Shown here piece by piece: positions 54,871 to 63,807 of a stretch of 64,000 nt of DNA (the stretch's first letter is position 1; every line of letters starts with the position of its first letter). This DNA is from an uncultured Cohaesibacter sp. (lineage in GTDB: Bacteria > Pseudomonadota > Alphaproteobacteria > Rhizobiales > Cohaesibacteraceae), in assembly GCF_963677725.1 (NCBI RefSeq), contig NZ_OY782507.1:3842501-3906500 (forward strand), written 5' to 3'. The position numbers and the translations under genes were made by a program. The notes under the pieces were generated by a model. That model was not told where the DNA came from, ran no database searches, and saw nothing but the letters and a program-made list of their open reading frames with translations.

Positions 54871-55467
54871 ATGGTACGAAACATGGATGAGCAGCAAAAA
54901 TCCGAGCCGGTTCGCAGTCTTGGTCGTGCCGTTCGCGACGTGCGAATTGCCGATGTCGAGCAGAATAGCGTTGTCGTCGAACTGGGCGATACGGAGCGCG
55001 CGCGGCTGGAATTGCTGGGCGAGGCTTTGGCGGATGTCGCCAAGGAATTGCCTGATGATATGGAAATGCTGACCTTCCAAATCGTGCCTGGTCGCAAGCC
55101 CCGTTTCTGGGTGGACATCACCTCTTTTGTCGAAATGGCGCGAGACAAGCGGACCTATCGGTTCCTGAAAGACACGCGCCTTGGTCGCGTCGTCCTGTCG
55201 GAAAGCACCGATGTGGAAGACAGCGCGGACGCGGTGACCCATTACCTTGCGGAGCGGATTATCGAGCGCGAAAAGGCGATGGAATCCGACTATCTGTTAA
55301 AGAAAATGGGTGAGAGCGCCGTCGATGAAACCGTGGTTGAAGAAGCCAAGCGCGCCAAGGCAAAGAAGGAAAATGGCGTCAATGGCGTGTGGTGGTTCCT
55401 GTTGGGCATTTTGGCTGGCGCTGTTGGCCTTGTGCTTTATGCCTGGTTTTTGCCGACCAATTTCTGA
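54871..55467 (+). CDS. Hypothetical protein with C-terminal membrane anchor
   Basis: 198 residues (or 194 from ATG at 54883). Soluble charged body of residues 1-170 that includes PGRKPRFWVDITSFVEMARD and DKRTYRFLKDTRLGRVVL, a short Lys/Glu linker and a single hydrophobic segment at about 174-194. The core pattern GRKPRFWVD...DTRLGRVVL recurs in Hyphomicrobiales hypothetical proteins as I remember. Tail-anchored topology places the body in the cytosol. No function assigned. Confidence 0.7.
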   Translation: MVRNMDEQQKSEPVRSLGRAVRDVRIADVEQNSVVVELGDTERARLELLGEALADVAKELPDDMEMLTFQIVPGRKPRFWVDITSFVEMARDKRTYRFLKDTRLGRVVLSESTDVEDSADAVTHYLAERIIEREKAMESDYLLKKMGESAVDETVVEEAKRAKAKKENGVNGVWWFLLGILAGAVGLVLYAWFLPTNF

Positions 55468-55538
55468 TTGACCGATGCTTAAATCCCATGGTTTCGGTGA
55501 CTGGGATGTAAAGCCGGTTATTTGAAGACAGTGATAAG

Positions 55539-55575
55539 AAAAAGGCCTGCGCATGAATTTGCTGCAGGCCTTTTT
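55539..55575. terminator. Bidirectional terminator
   Basis: AAAAAGGCCTGC and GCAGGCCTTTTT, an exact pair around 13 bases, between the membrane-anchored protein gene and the convergent phosphoesterase gene. Confidence 0.92.
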
Positions 55576-55594
55576 GTTGCGCGTCGCTGAAGTG

Positions 55595-56515
55595 TCAGGC
55601 GTCAGAGTAGGGCAGTATCTGGCGGTTGATTTCGACAATCGGTGGGACTGTCTGGGTCGGTTCACCCTGAGCATAGCCGCGTTCTATCAGGTTGCACGAC
55701 CAGCTTCCCTGTTCTCCCGAAATTTCAAACAGATTGTAGCGAGCCGGTGGCTTGTGGCTGCCAAGGCCCTGAGAGGCGCTTGGAACGCAGATGACCGGAA
55801 CGGAGGCCTCGGGGCCGGGCAGGGCATCCTTGGTGGCCAGATGGGTGTGGCCGTGAAGGACCAGTTCGGCGCCATGCTGTTTGATTGTCGCGCGGAAACG
55901 GGAGGCTCCGACCAGACGCTTGTGCCAGAGAGTGGCATTGCGGCACGGGGGGTGATGGATCATCACCACACGGAACAAGCCCTGCTCCTTGCAATGGTCA
56001 AGAATTTGCCCCAACTGCTTGGCCTGTCTGGGGCGGAAATAGCCAGTCGCCAGCAGTGGCAGGGTGGCGCGCGCAGTATTCACACCGATCAATGCCACGT
56101 TGTCGCGTACTCGCAAATAGGGAAAGGCGTGATCTTCGGAGACAGGTTCATCACCGGTCAGATAGGGTAACCAGGCTTTTTCTGCCATTTGGCGGGCATA
56201 AGGAACATAGGCATCATGATTGCCCTGAACAACGGAAACATCATGGGGTGTGCCCAATGTGTCCAGCCAGTCCCGGGCATTGTCGATTTCATTGGGTAAT
56301 GCCAGATTGACCAGATCGCCTGTCACCGCGATGTGATCGGGTTTTTGGGCGTGCAAGTCATCGACCATGCCATCGAGAATGGCTGTGGTCAGCACGCCCT
56401 TGCGATTGCGTCGCCAATTGACATAGCCAAAAATGCGCTTGTTGGCGAGCTGGCGCAGGGACGGGCTTGGCAGTGGCCCGAGATGAAGGTCGGAAATATG
56501 GGCAAGACGAAACAT
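55595..56515 (-). CDS. Metallophosphoesterase
   Basis: 306 residues from the ATG at 56515 (FRLAHISDLHLG). Calcineurin-like motifs follow in order: DLHLG, GDLVN, GNHD, MIHHPP, GHTH, giving an intact di-metal site. Related to cyclic-nucleotide or DNA-repair-type phosphoesterases (Icc/YkuE-like). A further in-frame ATG at 56560 exists; the shorter start better matches relatives. Confidence 0.88.
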   Translation of the reverse strand: MFRLAHISDLHLGPLPSPSLRQLANKRIFGYVNWRRNRKGVLTTAILDGMVDDLHAQKPDHIAVTGDLVNLALPNEIDNARDWLDTLGTPHDVSVVQGNHDAYVPYARQMAEKAWLPYLTGDEPVSEDHAFPYLRVRDNVALIGVNTARATLPLLATGYFRPRQAKQLGQILDHCKEQGLFRVVMIHHPPCRNATLWHKRLVGASRFRATIKQHGAELVLHGHTHLATKDALPGPEASVPVICVPSASQGLGSHKPPARYNLFEISGEQGSWSCNLIERGYAQGEPTQTVPPIVEINRQILPYSDA

Positions 56516-56718
56516 AAAAAGTCGGGCCTGTTTGTCGGATGAGGGGCTTGGGCCAGCCATTCAGGCTCGTTTTAGCCACATCATGTCATTTGATTGCTTT
56601 GTCAGTTATTTAGGCGATTGCGGCGGCAAATGCGACTGCAATTTTTCGCTTTTGGCTGCAAGGTTCAGGTGTTTTCTAACTGATTTTCGGCCGCAACGGG
56701 CAAAAAGATGGTGCAAAT

Positions 56719-56759
56719 AACAAAGCGGCGAGACTTCGTCGAAGTCTCGCCGCTTTGTT
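56719..56759. repeat. 41-bp near-perfect palindrome
   Basis: Arms AACAAAGCGGCGAGACTTCG (56719-56738) and its complement (56740-56759) with a single T in the centre. The T-rich outer flank on the minus side (TTTGTTATTTG) makes it a terminator candidate for the small gene at 56812-56922; on the plus side it ends CTTTGTTC. Confidence 0.8.
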
Positions 56760-56811
56760 CAGATCGTCTTATCTTACTGCAGACCACTGAGCGTAGTCTG
56801 GCAGCTGATGA

Positions 56812-56922
56812 TTAGACCAGTGGGTTGATCAGAGTGTTGACAACTCTGCGGTCATTCATGTCGACTGCCGGACGCCAATGATATGCAGCAGCCTTTTTCG
56901 ATTTCTTCAGAAACTTCATCAT
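56812..56922 (-). CDS. Unrecognised 36-residue basic peptide
   Basis: Starts at 56922 after a good ribosome site (AGGAG 8 bases before the ATG). It has a Lys-rich first half (KFLKKSKKAAA) and a second half RRVVNTLINPLV. The stop at 56812 is followed downstream by the 41-bp palindrome terminator, so the unit looks complete: promoter region, small gene, hairpin. No known family. Possibly a small stress or regulatory peptide, but this is unproven. Confidence 0.55.
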   Translation of the reverse strand: MMKFLKKSKKAAAYHWRPAVDMNDRRVVNTLINPLV

Positions 56923-57072
56923 GATCTGGCTCCTGTTGATCAATATTTGTGCATCTTGTGCTGAAAAATACAGCAAAATCCTTAATTGCGCGCTGATATG
57001 CCTCAAACATCGTGAGTGGGGAAGCGATTATTGTGCATAACAGCTGTGCGTCCGGTGAATGGGTCAAATAAA

Positions 57073-57621
57073 ATGAACGTTCTCAATATGTTATCAAAGG
57101 CGAAAATTTCTCTCCATTTGCCAAAGTGGTTGATAAGTTTACTTCTGCTCTTTCAATGCGGCATCCGCGGCGTGTCGGTTGGTGTTCGCGTGGTGATTTT
57201 GGATGCAGAGGGTGCTGTTTATTTGGTCAGGCACAGCTACATGAAAGGCTGGTACCTGCCAGGTGGTGGCGTGGAGCGTGGGGAGACCGCGCTGGAGGCG
57301 GCCAAAAGGGAGGTTGCCGAGGAAGCCGGCATCCAGGTGACCGGTGCTTTAGAGCTGCATGGGATCTTTCTTAATGATGGCTATAGGGTGCCCGATCATA
57401 TCTGCTGCTTCATCGTGCGTGATGGGCAGTGGGTGCGAGAAGGCTGGGCTGGACCAGAGGGCGCACCGTCCAACGGAGCGTCAAGAGATGGGGAAATTGT
57501 TGAAGGGGCTTTCTTTGCGATCGATGCCTTGCCTGAAGGCACAACAGTGGCGACGCGAGCCCGGATTCTGGAGATTGTCCATCAGAACCCGATCGATGAT
57601 CGATGGGTCAGACGGGAGTGA
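57073..57621 (+). CDS. Nudix hydrolase with N-terminal hydrophobic segment
   Basis: 182 residues. The full Nudix box lies at about 65-87 (GGGVERGETALEAAKREVAE then EAGI), with catalytic Glu residues intact. The first 30 residues hold a short hydrophobic stretch (LPKWLISLLLLFQ), unusual for the family, suggesting membrane attachment. Such enzymes cleave nucleoside diphosphate derivatives. An upstream GTG at 57016 exists but is weaker. Confidence 0.88.
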   Translation: MNVLNMLSKAKISLHLPKWLISLLLLFQCGIRGVSVGVRVVILDAEGAVYLVRHSYMKGWYLPGGGVERGETALEAAKREVAEEAGIQVTGALELHGIFLNDGYRVPDHICCFIVRDGQWVREGWAGPEGAPSNGASRDGEIVEGAFFAIDALPEGTTVATRARILEIVHQNPIDDRWVRRE

Positions 57622-57930
57622 GTTTGTTTATTATGCCGTTGTTTGCGCTTTATGTGGCATAATGTTCTGCAAAAATTGTCTTTATATCATATAATATCAT
57701 ATGGACAGGGTTTGGATCTCATGATAGGTGAGGCGGACAAACAAAATTGGACACTGAAATGTTGCGACGACGATAATGAACAAGATGCTTCCTTTGTGTG
57801 CGGGCCAATAGCCGCATGAGAGGGACAAAAAGGTCTCGTCTAGGGTGAAACGCATGGACCGCTATTGCACTCATCCTCTTTCATAAAGTGTGTGATTGCC
57901 CACCCCGGGCAATGGAAATGGAACTCCGAC
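57622..57930. other. Spacer without supported gene
   Basis: 309 bases. Contains the repeated ATATCATATAATATCATATG near 57685-57704 and a 32-codon open frame (57721-57819) without a ribosome site. No RNA motif recognised. Confidence 0.3.
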
Positions 57931-58434
57931 ATGTGCCGGTCTGACTTTAATCTGGAGCATGAATTGCCGCTCCATGTGGACGCGATTGAACAGTTGCACA
58001 GGGATGCTTTTGGTCCCGGACGGTTCGCGCGTACCGCTTTTCGTGTGCGTGAGGCGGTGGATCCAGAGCCGTCCCTGAGCTACGTCGCCCTGTGTCATGG
58101 GCATATGGCGGGATCCGTCCGTCTGTCGCCGATTACCATTGGCAAATGCCGCGCCCTGTTGCTGGGGCCCTTGGCAGTGCATCCCAATTTCAAGAAGAAG
58201 GGCGCGGGCGCTATGCTGATGGAGAAAACCATTGCGGAAGCCAAGGCCCTTGATTATTGCGCCATCCTGCTGGTTGGCGACTATGATTATTATTCGCGCT
58301 TTGGGTTTGAACGGGTGCCTTTGGGCAAGATTGTCTTGCCCGGGCCGGTGGATCCGATGCGGGTGTTGCTGTTGCCGTTCGATAAGGAAGAGGCTCATAG
58401 TTGCGAAGGGGTCGTGCAGGCTGGCATTCACTGA
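57931..58434 (+). CDS. GNAT N-acetyltransferase (YhbS-like)
   Basis: 167 residues from the ATG at 57931. GNAT motif A: LLLGPLAVHPNFKKKGAGAMLMEK around residues 82-105, with RxxGxA-type KKGAGA for the acetyl-CoA loop. Motif B GFERVP. Similar to YhbS proteins. Alternative starts at 57865 (TTG) or 57892 (GTG) would lengthen the N terminus. Confidence 0.82.
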   Translation: MCRSDFNLEHELPLHVDAIEQLHRDAFGPGRFARTAFRVREAVDPEPSLSYVALCHGHMAGSVRLSPITIGKCRALLLGPLAVHPNFKKKGAGAMLMEKTIAEAKALDYCAILLVGDYDYYSRFGFERVPLGKIVLPGPVDPMRVLLLPFDKEEAHSCEGVVQAGIH

Positions 58435-58473
58435 GGCCGCGATGATCTGCCCGATCAAGGGGTGGTAAGCTTT

Positions 58474-58496
58474 GCCTTGTATCACAAGGCTTTTTT
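58474..58496 (+). terminator. Terminator after GNAT gene
   Basis: GCCTTGT and ACAAGGC around a 3-base loop, followed by TTTTTT. Confidence 0.9.
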
Positions 58497-58669
58497 CCTC
58501 TACCCGTTTCTTTGTCGGTCTAAAAGCCCTTGTCTTTGGGTCTTCGCGGATCCATTCTATTGTCATGCGCGATTCACTGAGGGCCGGTGGTGCCATTCGA
58601 ATTCTCTATTCGGATGGACGTGGCTCTTATGTGTGTTGAATAGGCGTTGAGTGGGCAAGGAAAGTGGAC

Positions 58670-59326
58670 ATGACTGAGAAGGTCAGGGACGAAAACACCA
58701 TGACAGGCAATGAAGAGGCCGATCTGGCCACCATGCCTGCATGTCTGGTGGCCTTGATCGAGCGATCCGATGGTCTTGAGGGGCGTCCTCTTCCACCAGT
58801 GGAAAGCTGGAATCCTGATTTTTGCGGCGATCTTGACATGCGGATCGCAGCGGACGGGACATGGTTCTATCTTGGCTCGCCTATCGGTCGATTGCCTCTG
58901 GTCAAATTGTTCGCATCGGTGTTGCGCAAGGATGAAGATGGCAAGACCTATCTGGTCACGCCGGTAGAGAAAATAGGCATCACGGTTGAGGATGCGCATT
59001 TTCAGGCTGTCGAAATGGCAGCCGACGGCGATCTTGCGGCCGGTGGCGTGCTGACCTTTCGTACCAATCTGGGGGATCTGGTGCCGCTTGATGAGGAGCA
59101 TCCCATGCGGTTTGAGCTGGAGCCCGAGACGGGCGGGCTTAAAGCCTATATACGGGTGCGTGGGCGACTGGAAGCACGGCTGACACGTGCTTTGATGTAT
59201 GATCTCATTGCGCTGGCGGATGCAGGCGAGGGGCCTAATGACGATCAATATGGGGTTGCCAGCGGTGTCACCTTCTTTCCGATCTGCTCATTGGCCGAGC
59301 TTGAGTCTTTCGAGGTGCATGAATGA
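58670..59326 (+). CDS. DUF1285 protein
   Basis: 218 residues of a conserved alphaproteobacterial family (PF06938): WNPDFCGDLDMRIAADGTWFYLGSPIGR near residue 45 and MYDLIALADAGE near the end. No signal or membrane segment. The first gene of a four-gene cluster that overlaps by ATGA at every junction. Function unknown, usually linked to the Nudix and CCA genes that follow. Confidence 0.88.
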   Translation: MTEKVRDENTMTGNEEADLATMPACLVALIERSDGLEGRPLPPVESWNPDFCGDLDMRIAADGTWFYLGSPIGRLPLVKLFASVLRKDEDGKTYLVTPVEKIGITVEDAHFQAVEMAADGDLAAGGVLTFRTNLGDLVPLDEEHPMRFELEPETGGLKAYIRVRGRLEARLTRALMYDLIALADAGEGPNDDQYGVASGVTFFPICSLAELESFEVHE

Positions 59327-59952
59327 GCGAATTCTCCGCTTTGGCTTTCCGGCGACGGGTCGAAGAGGCCCTTGCTGGCTGTGACGAACAGCTGCGCGCG
59401 CCTGAAGATCGCACACCGATCAAGGATCTGGCTTGGCATGAGGGTGAAGTGTTGCATCTCAAGGACGCCGCTGTGTTGATTCCCATTGTCGATCGCGGCA
59501 ATGAGGCGTCGGTGATCCTGACCCAACGGACCCACCATCTGGCATCCCATGCCGGGCAAATTGCCTTCCCCGGCGGCAAACTGGATGCCGAGGATGCATC
59601 CGCCGAAATGGCGGCTTTGCGGGAGGCGGATGAGGAGATCGGTCTGAAAGCGGATTTCGTTGATATCTATGGTCAAATGCGGCCATATATATCCTCGACA
59701 GGCTATCGGATCTTTCCGATTTTATCGACCGTTCGGCAAGGCTTTGACCTGGTGCTCAATCCGTGTGAAGTGTCGCATGTGTTCGAGGTTCCGTTACGTT
59801 TTTTGATGGATCCGGTCAACCATCACAAAAAGAGCGCTGAATGGCGCGGAAAAACCCGCCATTATTTTGCAATGCCCTATGGTGAACACTATATCTGGGG
59901 TGTCACTGCCGGTATTTTACGTAACCTTTATGAAACGGTGTATTCCCCATGA
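59323..59952 (+). CDS. Nudix CoA pyrophosphatase (NudL-like)
   Basis: 209 residues. The CoA-specific motif VILTQRTHHLASHAGQIAFP comes just before the Nudix box GGKLDAEDASAEMAALREADEEIG, typical of YeaB/NudL, which hydrolyses coenzyme A to 4'-phosphopantetheine and adenosine 3',5'-bisphosphate. Overlaps both neighbours by four bases. Confidence 0.9.
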   Translation: MSEFSALAFRRRVEEALAGCDEQLRAPEDRTPIKDLAWHEGEVLHLKDAAVLIPIVDRGNEASVILTQRTHHLASHAGQIAFPGGKLDAEDASAEMAALREADEEIGLKADFVDIYGQMRPYISSTGYRIFPILSTVRQGFDLVLNPCEVSHVFEVPLRFLMDPVNHHKKSAEWRGKTRHYFAMPYGEHYIWGVTAGILRNLYETVYSP

Positions 59953-60215
59953 TCCGGATTTTGATCACTCAGATCATTCTGTTCCTGCTGCCCTTCTTGT
60001 TGTATGCGGGCTATTTGTTTCTGACCCGGAAACTGAACCGTCAGGCATGGATCGATGCGCCGCGCTATTGGCTGATCATGGCCGGGCTGGTCTGTACCCT
60101 TATCGGGTTTCTCTTCTTGTCGCAGATCGACAACAATCCTCCTGGAGAGACCTATATTCCTGCGCATATTGAAAATGGCGAGGTTGTTCCCGGAGAATTC
60201 AAGAGAGCAAAATGA
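59949..60215 (+). CDS. DUF6111 small membrane protein
   Basis: 88 residues with two helices (about 5-25 and 41-60) and a short cytosolic tail. LLPFLLYAGYLFLTRKL matches the DUF6111 opening. It always travels with NudL and cca in Hyphomicrobiales as I remember, and here overlaps both by ATGA. Function unknown. Confidence 0.82.
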   Translation: MIRILITQIILFLLPFLLYAGYLFLTRKLNRQAWIDAPRYWLIMAGLVCTLIGFLFLSQIDNNPPGETYIPAHIENGEVVPGEFKRAK

Positions 60216-61459
60216 CTGCGGATGAACGGTTCTTTCTGGTCGCGGATGACCGTGCGTTTGAGTGGTTAAAGCGCCCTGAATTGCAGACGCTTTTTGCCTT
60301 GATCAATCGCGATGGGCATGAAGTTCGGGTGGTTGGGGGAGCGGTGCGCAACGCCTTGATCGGTGAGCCGGTGGGCGACATCGACTGCGCCACGACTGCG
60401 CCGCCTTCACTGGTGATGGATTGGGCTTGGGAGCAGGATATTCGCGTGCTGCCAACAGGGCTTGAACATGGCACGGTGACGCTCTTGATCAAGGATGCGT
60501 CGTTTGAAGTGACCACCTTGCGCACGGATGTTGAAACAGACGGGCGTCATGCCAAGGTGGCATTTGGCAGCGATTGGGCCGAGGATGCCCAGCGCCGCGA
60601 TTTCACGATGAATGCCCTCTATCTCGACCATGAAGGGCGTCTTTATGACCCGACCGGTTTGGGCCTTGCCGATGTGCGGACCCGCTGTGTGCGTTTCATC
60701 GGGGACGCTTATAAGCGGATCGAGGAGGATTATCTCCGGGTCCTGCGTTTCTTCCGTTTCTATGCTCAGTATGGCAAGCATTACTCCGATCAGGATTATC
60801 AAGCCTGTATCGAAGCGCAGAGCAATCTTTCGTCTCTGTCCGGTGAGCGGGTCGGGGCGGAGATGACCAAGTTGCTACGCGGAGCTTATGCGCCGGATGC
60901 GCTACAGGTGATGCATGAAGGCGGTATGCTGGGGGATATTTTGCGGTGCGTGCCGCGTCTGGGGCGGTTTGATCGCCTTGTGACATTGTCGCGCGAAATG
61001 CATCTGACCCCATCGGTGCCTTTGTTGCTGACAGTTCTCTGCGTCAAGGTTGAAGAAGATGCTGCCCGGCTGGCGCGAACCCTGCGGCTGCCAAACCGGA
61101 TGCGAGACCATATGATCCGGTTGGTCAACGCCGTTGGCGAGATTGATGATATGTCAGAGGAAGGCTTGCAAAAGCTTGCTTACTGGCACGGCAAGGAGGT
61201 GGCACGGGATCTGGCGATGCTGGCTCTGGTCTATTACAAAATCGAGCCGGATCTAACATCCTTGTCGATGATGATGCACAATCTTGATCTTTGGGATGCC
61301 CCGATCTTTCCCCTTAAAGGGCGCGATCTGATTGCCTTTGGCATCAAGCCCGGCCCGAAAATGGGGGAGTGGCTGCGGGATCTGGAACAGCTCTGGGTGG
61401 AGAGCGGCTTTGCGATGGGCAAGGCCTCGTTGCTGGCCCGCAAGCGCCTGCGTCACTAA
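60212..61459 (+). CDS. cca: CCA tRNA nucleotidyltransferase
   Basis: Adds CCA to tRNA 3' ends, or repairs them. 415 residues, class II: VRVVGGAVRNALIGEPVGDIDCATTA near residue 30 gives the Gly/DxD active site, then RRDFTMNALYLD and an RNA-binding region EDYLRVLRFFRFYAQYG. Last gene of the overlapping cluster, followed by a terminator. Confidence 0.96.
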   Translation: MTADERFFLVADDRAFEWLKRPELQTLFALINRDGHEVRVVGGAVRNALIGEPVGDIDCATTAPPSLVMDWAWEQDIRVLPTGLEHGTVTLLIKDASFEVTTLRTDVETDGRHAKVAFGSDWAEDAQRRDFTMNALYLDHEGRLYDPTGLGLADVRTRCVRFIGDAYKRIEEDYLRVLRFFRFYAQYGKHYSDQDYQACIEAQSNLSSLSGERVGAEMTKLLRGAYAPDALQVMHEGGMLGDILRCVPRLGRFDRLVTLSREMHLTPSVPLLLTVLCVKVEEDAARLARTLRLPNRMRDHMIRLVNAVGEIDDMSEEGLQKLAYWHGKEVARDLAMLALVYYKIEPDLTSLSMMMHNLDLWDAPIFPLKGRDLIAFGIKPGPKMGEWLRDLEQLWVESGFAMGKASLLARKRLRH

Positions 61460-61487
61460 CGCTTCCCTTTTCATATCCTGAAAAGAC

Positions 61488-61522
61488 AAGCGGCCTGCCA
61501 AGCGCGTGCGGGTCGCTTTTTT
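61488..61522 (+). terminator. Terminator after cca
   Basis: AAGCGGCC pairs with GGTCGCTT (one G-T wobble) across 15 bases, followed by TTTT. It also lies before the convergent hemF stop. Confidence 0.8.
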
Positions 61523-61551
61523 GCCTCGTCTAGCAGGGTTCGGCTCTTTCC

Positions 61552-62469
61552 CTAGGGCCATTTGACCTCTGGTGGCATCGAAGACAGGATCGATGCGACA
61601 TTGCCGCCCGTCTTAAGGCCAAAAATCGTGCCGCGATCATAGAGAAGGTTGAATTCCACATAGCGCCCACGGCGAATGAGCTGCTCTTCGCGATCCTCAG
61701 GCGTCCATGGATCTTCCATATTGCGGCGCACGAGTTCTGGATAGACGTCCAGGAAGGCGCGGCCGACATCTTTGGTGAAGTCGAAATCAGCTTGCCAGTC
61801 GCCCTTGTTGTGCCGGTCATAAAAAATGCCGCCGATGCCGCGCGGTTCATCCCGGTGTGGCAAATAGAAATAGCGATCACACCATGCTTTGTAGGCTTCA
61901 TAATCGGCAACCGGGTGTGCGTCGCAGGCCCGCTTCATGGCGGCGTGAAAGTCCTGACTGTCAGGATCTTCCTGCACGCGGCGACGATCAAGGACCGGGG
62001 TCAGATCCGCACCGCCACCAAACCATTGCTTGGTGGTCACGATCATCCGGGTGTTCATGTGAACGGCAGGGACATTGGGATTGTGCATATGGGCGATCAG
62101 CGAAATGCCTGCCGCCCAGAATCGCGGGTCTTCGGACGCTCCGGGGATCTGGTCGCGGAATTGTGGGGCGAATTCCCCATGAACGGTGGAGACATGGACG
62201 CCAACTTTCTCAAACACCCGACCCTTCATGATTGACATGGTGCCGCCGCCGCCCTTGGCGCCTGTGTGGTCGGTGCGTTCCCAAGGGGTGCGTTCGAAGC
62301 GGCCTGGCTGACGTTCCGCATTTGGCCCCTTGATGTCATCCTCGATGGATTCAAAGCTTGCACAGATCTGGTCGCGCAGCTCGGCGAACCAGTCGGCTGC
62401 CAATTGCTTCTTGTCTTCGATGTCGGCTGGGAGGCCCTCAGGCAAGGTCGAATTGGTGGTCTCGGTCAT
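61552..62469 (-). CDS. hemF: Oxygen-dependent coproporphyrinogen-III oxidase
   Basis: Heme synthesis: oxidative decarboxylation of coproporphyrinogen III. 305 residues. Signature [12 protein letters not shown], preceding HMNTRMI, plus [21 protein letters not shown] and [20 protein letters not shown]. Overlaps trmL by ATGA in the usual alphaproteobacterial pairing. Confidence 0.97.
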   Translation of the reverse strand: MTETTNSTLPEGLPADIEDKKQLAADWFAELRDQICASFESIEDDIKGPNAERQPGRFERTPWERTDHTGAKGGGGTMSIMKGRVFEKVGVHVSTVHGEFAPQFRDQIPGASEDPRFWAAGISLIAHMHNPNVPAVHMNTRMIVTTKQWFGGGADLTPVLDRRRVQEDPDSQDFHAAMKRACDAHPVADYEAYKAWCDRYFYLPHRDEPRGIGGIFYDRHNKGDWQADFDFTKDVGRAFLDVYPELVRRNMEDPWTPEDREEQLIRRGRYVEFNLLYDRGTIFGLKTGGNVASILSSMPPEVKWP

Positions 62470-62933
62470 CTTGGAAAGGCTTTCAATTGACGCATGGCTT
62501 CGGTCACGACCATGGCAGTGGAAATGGCAAGATTGAGGGAGCGTTCTCCCGTTTTCATCGGGATCGTCATTCGAATGTCGGCGCTTGCATGAACTGCGTC
62601 TGGCACGCCAACGGATTCGCGGCCAAAGAGCAGGATGTCCCTGTCGGCATACGCAATGTCGAGGAAGCTCTGCTCCGCCTTGGTGGTGGCCAGCACGAGG
62701 CGCTTGTGGTCATCGGCCACCCAACGCAAGAAATGATCCCATGACAAATGCTTGGTATATTGGGAGCGCTCGAGATAATCCATACCGGCGCGCCGCAAGG
62801 TGCGGTCGCTCAAGGCAAATCCGCAAGGCTCGATGATATGGACATGCAAATCGAGACAGGCCGCCATGCGCAAAATGGTGCCGGTATTTTGCGGAATGTC
62901 GGGCTGATATAGGGCGATGGATAAGTCGGTCAT
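62466..62933 (-). CDS. trmL: tRNA (cytidine/uridine-34-2'-O)-methyltransferase
   Basis: 155 residues, SPOUT knot methyltransferase. [21 protein letters not shown] at the start, [11 protein letters not shown] in the middle and [19 protein letters not shown] forming the knot with the S-adenosylmethionine site. Modifies the wobble base of leucine tRNAs. Start at 62933; an earlier start at 62951 exists. Overlaps hemF. Confidence 0.92.
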   Translation of the reverse strand: MTDLSIALYQPDIPQNTGTILRMAACLDLHVHIIEPCGFALSDRTLRRAGMDYLERSQYTKHLSWDHFLRWVADDHKRLVLATTKAEQSFLDIAYADRDILLFGRESVGVPDAVHASADIRMTIPMKTGERSLNLAISTAMVVTEAMRQLKAFPR

Positions 62934-63092
62934 GCCCTTGGTTTCGCGCAAGTCACTTGCAATGGCAATGGCTTTTTGCGAAGTTTTGCTTATTGGCGCG
63001 GTGATTTCCCCCGCGCTTTGTACGCTTTGTGCCCCCGGACAACAAAGATCAAATGGATGTCAGGCCCGGCTTTTCCGGGCCGGGGGTGTCGT

Positions 63093-63632
63093 ATGTTGCG
63101 TCTTGAGAAATGGACCGAAGCGCATCGCGCCGGGCTTGGTCAAATTCAGTTATCCGAAGAACAAAGCGCCTATTCTGGCAGTGTTGATGCCTTCCTGAGG
63201 TCTGATGATGCTGGCGCGGTTGAGCGGTTTGTCATTTCCAAAAACGACCGCCCGATCGGGTATTTCAAGATTGATCTGGCCTATGCTGCCTTGCATCCTT
63301 TTTGCCCGGTGGGTGGATTGGGCCTGAAGGCTCTGGCCCTTGATTGGCGAGAACAGGGGCAAGGGCTGGGAACAAAAGTGATGACCAGACTCGGCCCCTA
63401 TCTCTCCGGGCATTATCGCCATTATCACGCGCTTTATCTTATGGTGGATTGTCGCAATGAGCGGGCGATGCGTTGTTATTTTAAGGCGGGATTTGAGCGC
63501 GCCGGATTGTATTCTCCGCCCGGTTCTGACGACGCACATCATGTGATGGTAACCCCCTTGGAGGGGCACTTCTGGATAAGGCAGATGTGGCAAGGACAAG
63601 TCGGGCAGATCAACACCATTTCGTGTGAATAA
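63093..63632 (+). CDS. GNAT-family acetyltransferase
   Basis: 179 residues. The acetyl-CoA motif reads LDWREQGQGLGTKVMTRL (about residues 89-106), followed by NERAMRCYFKAGFERAGLY (motif B). Start MLRLEKWTEAH at 63093 has a weak G-rich ribosome site. A hairpin built from GCCCGG/CCGGGC lies upstream. Substrate unknown; divergent from trmL. Confidence 0.85.
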   Translation: MLRLEKWTEAHRAGLGQIQLSEEQSAYSGSVDAFLRSDDAGAVERFVISKNDRPIGYFKIDLAYAALHPFCPVGGLGLKALALDWREQGQGLGTKVMTRLGPYLSGHYRHYHALYLMVDCRNERAMRCYFKAGFERAGLYSPPGSDDAHHVMVTPLEGHFWIRQMWQGQVGQINTISCE

Positions 63633-63807
63633 TGTCACAGAGCGGTTGTAACTGCGGGTAGATATGGATTTGTTCACCTTTTCTTCCTTTATGTGATAGG
63701 GTTCGGCTCCGCTGAACGGGCCCAGATGGGTATCGCGTTTGTTGCCTGTTCGAACATCCATTCAACCAAACCATCTCTTTTCACGCAGTTCTTTGTGGAG
63801 CCTTGCG

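Noticed and set aside
56719-56759. 41-bp palindrome as a replication origin or transposon end
   Set aside because: No DnaA-box cluster, AT-rich unwinding region, transposase or target duplication; a terminator explains it better.
57685-57704. ATATCATATAATATCATATG as an insertion or operator signal
   Set aside because: Simple AT repeat without a partner gene or second copy elsewhere.
57721-57819. 32-codon frame with two adjacent Cys
   Set aside because: No ribosome site and no terminator; insufficient support.
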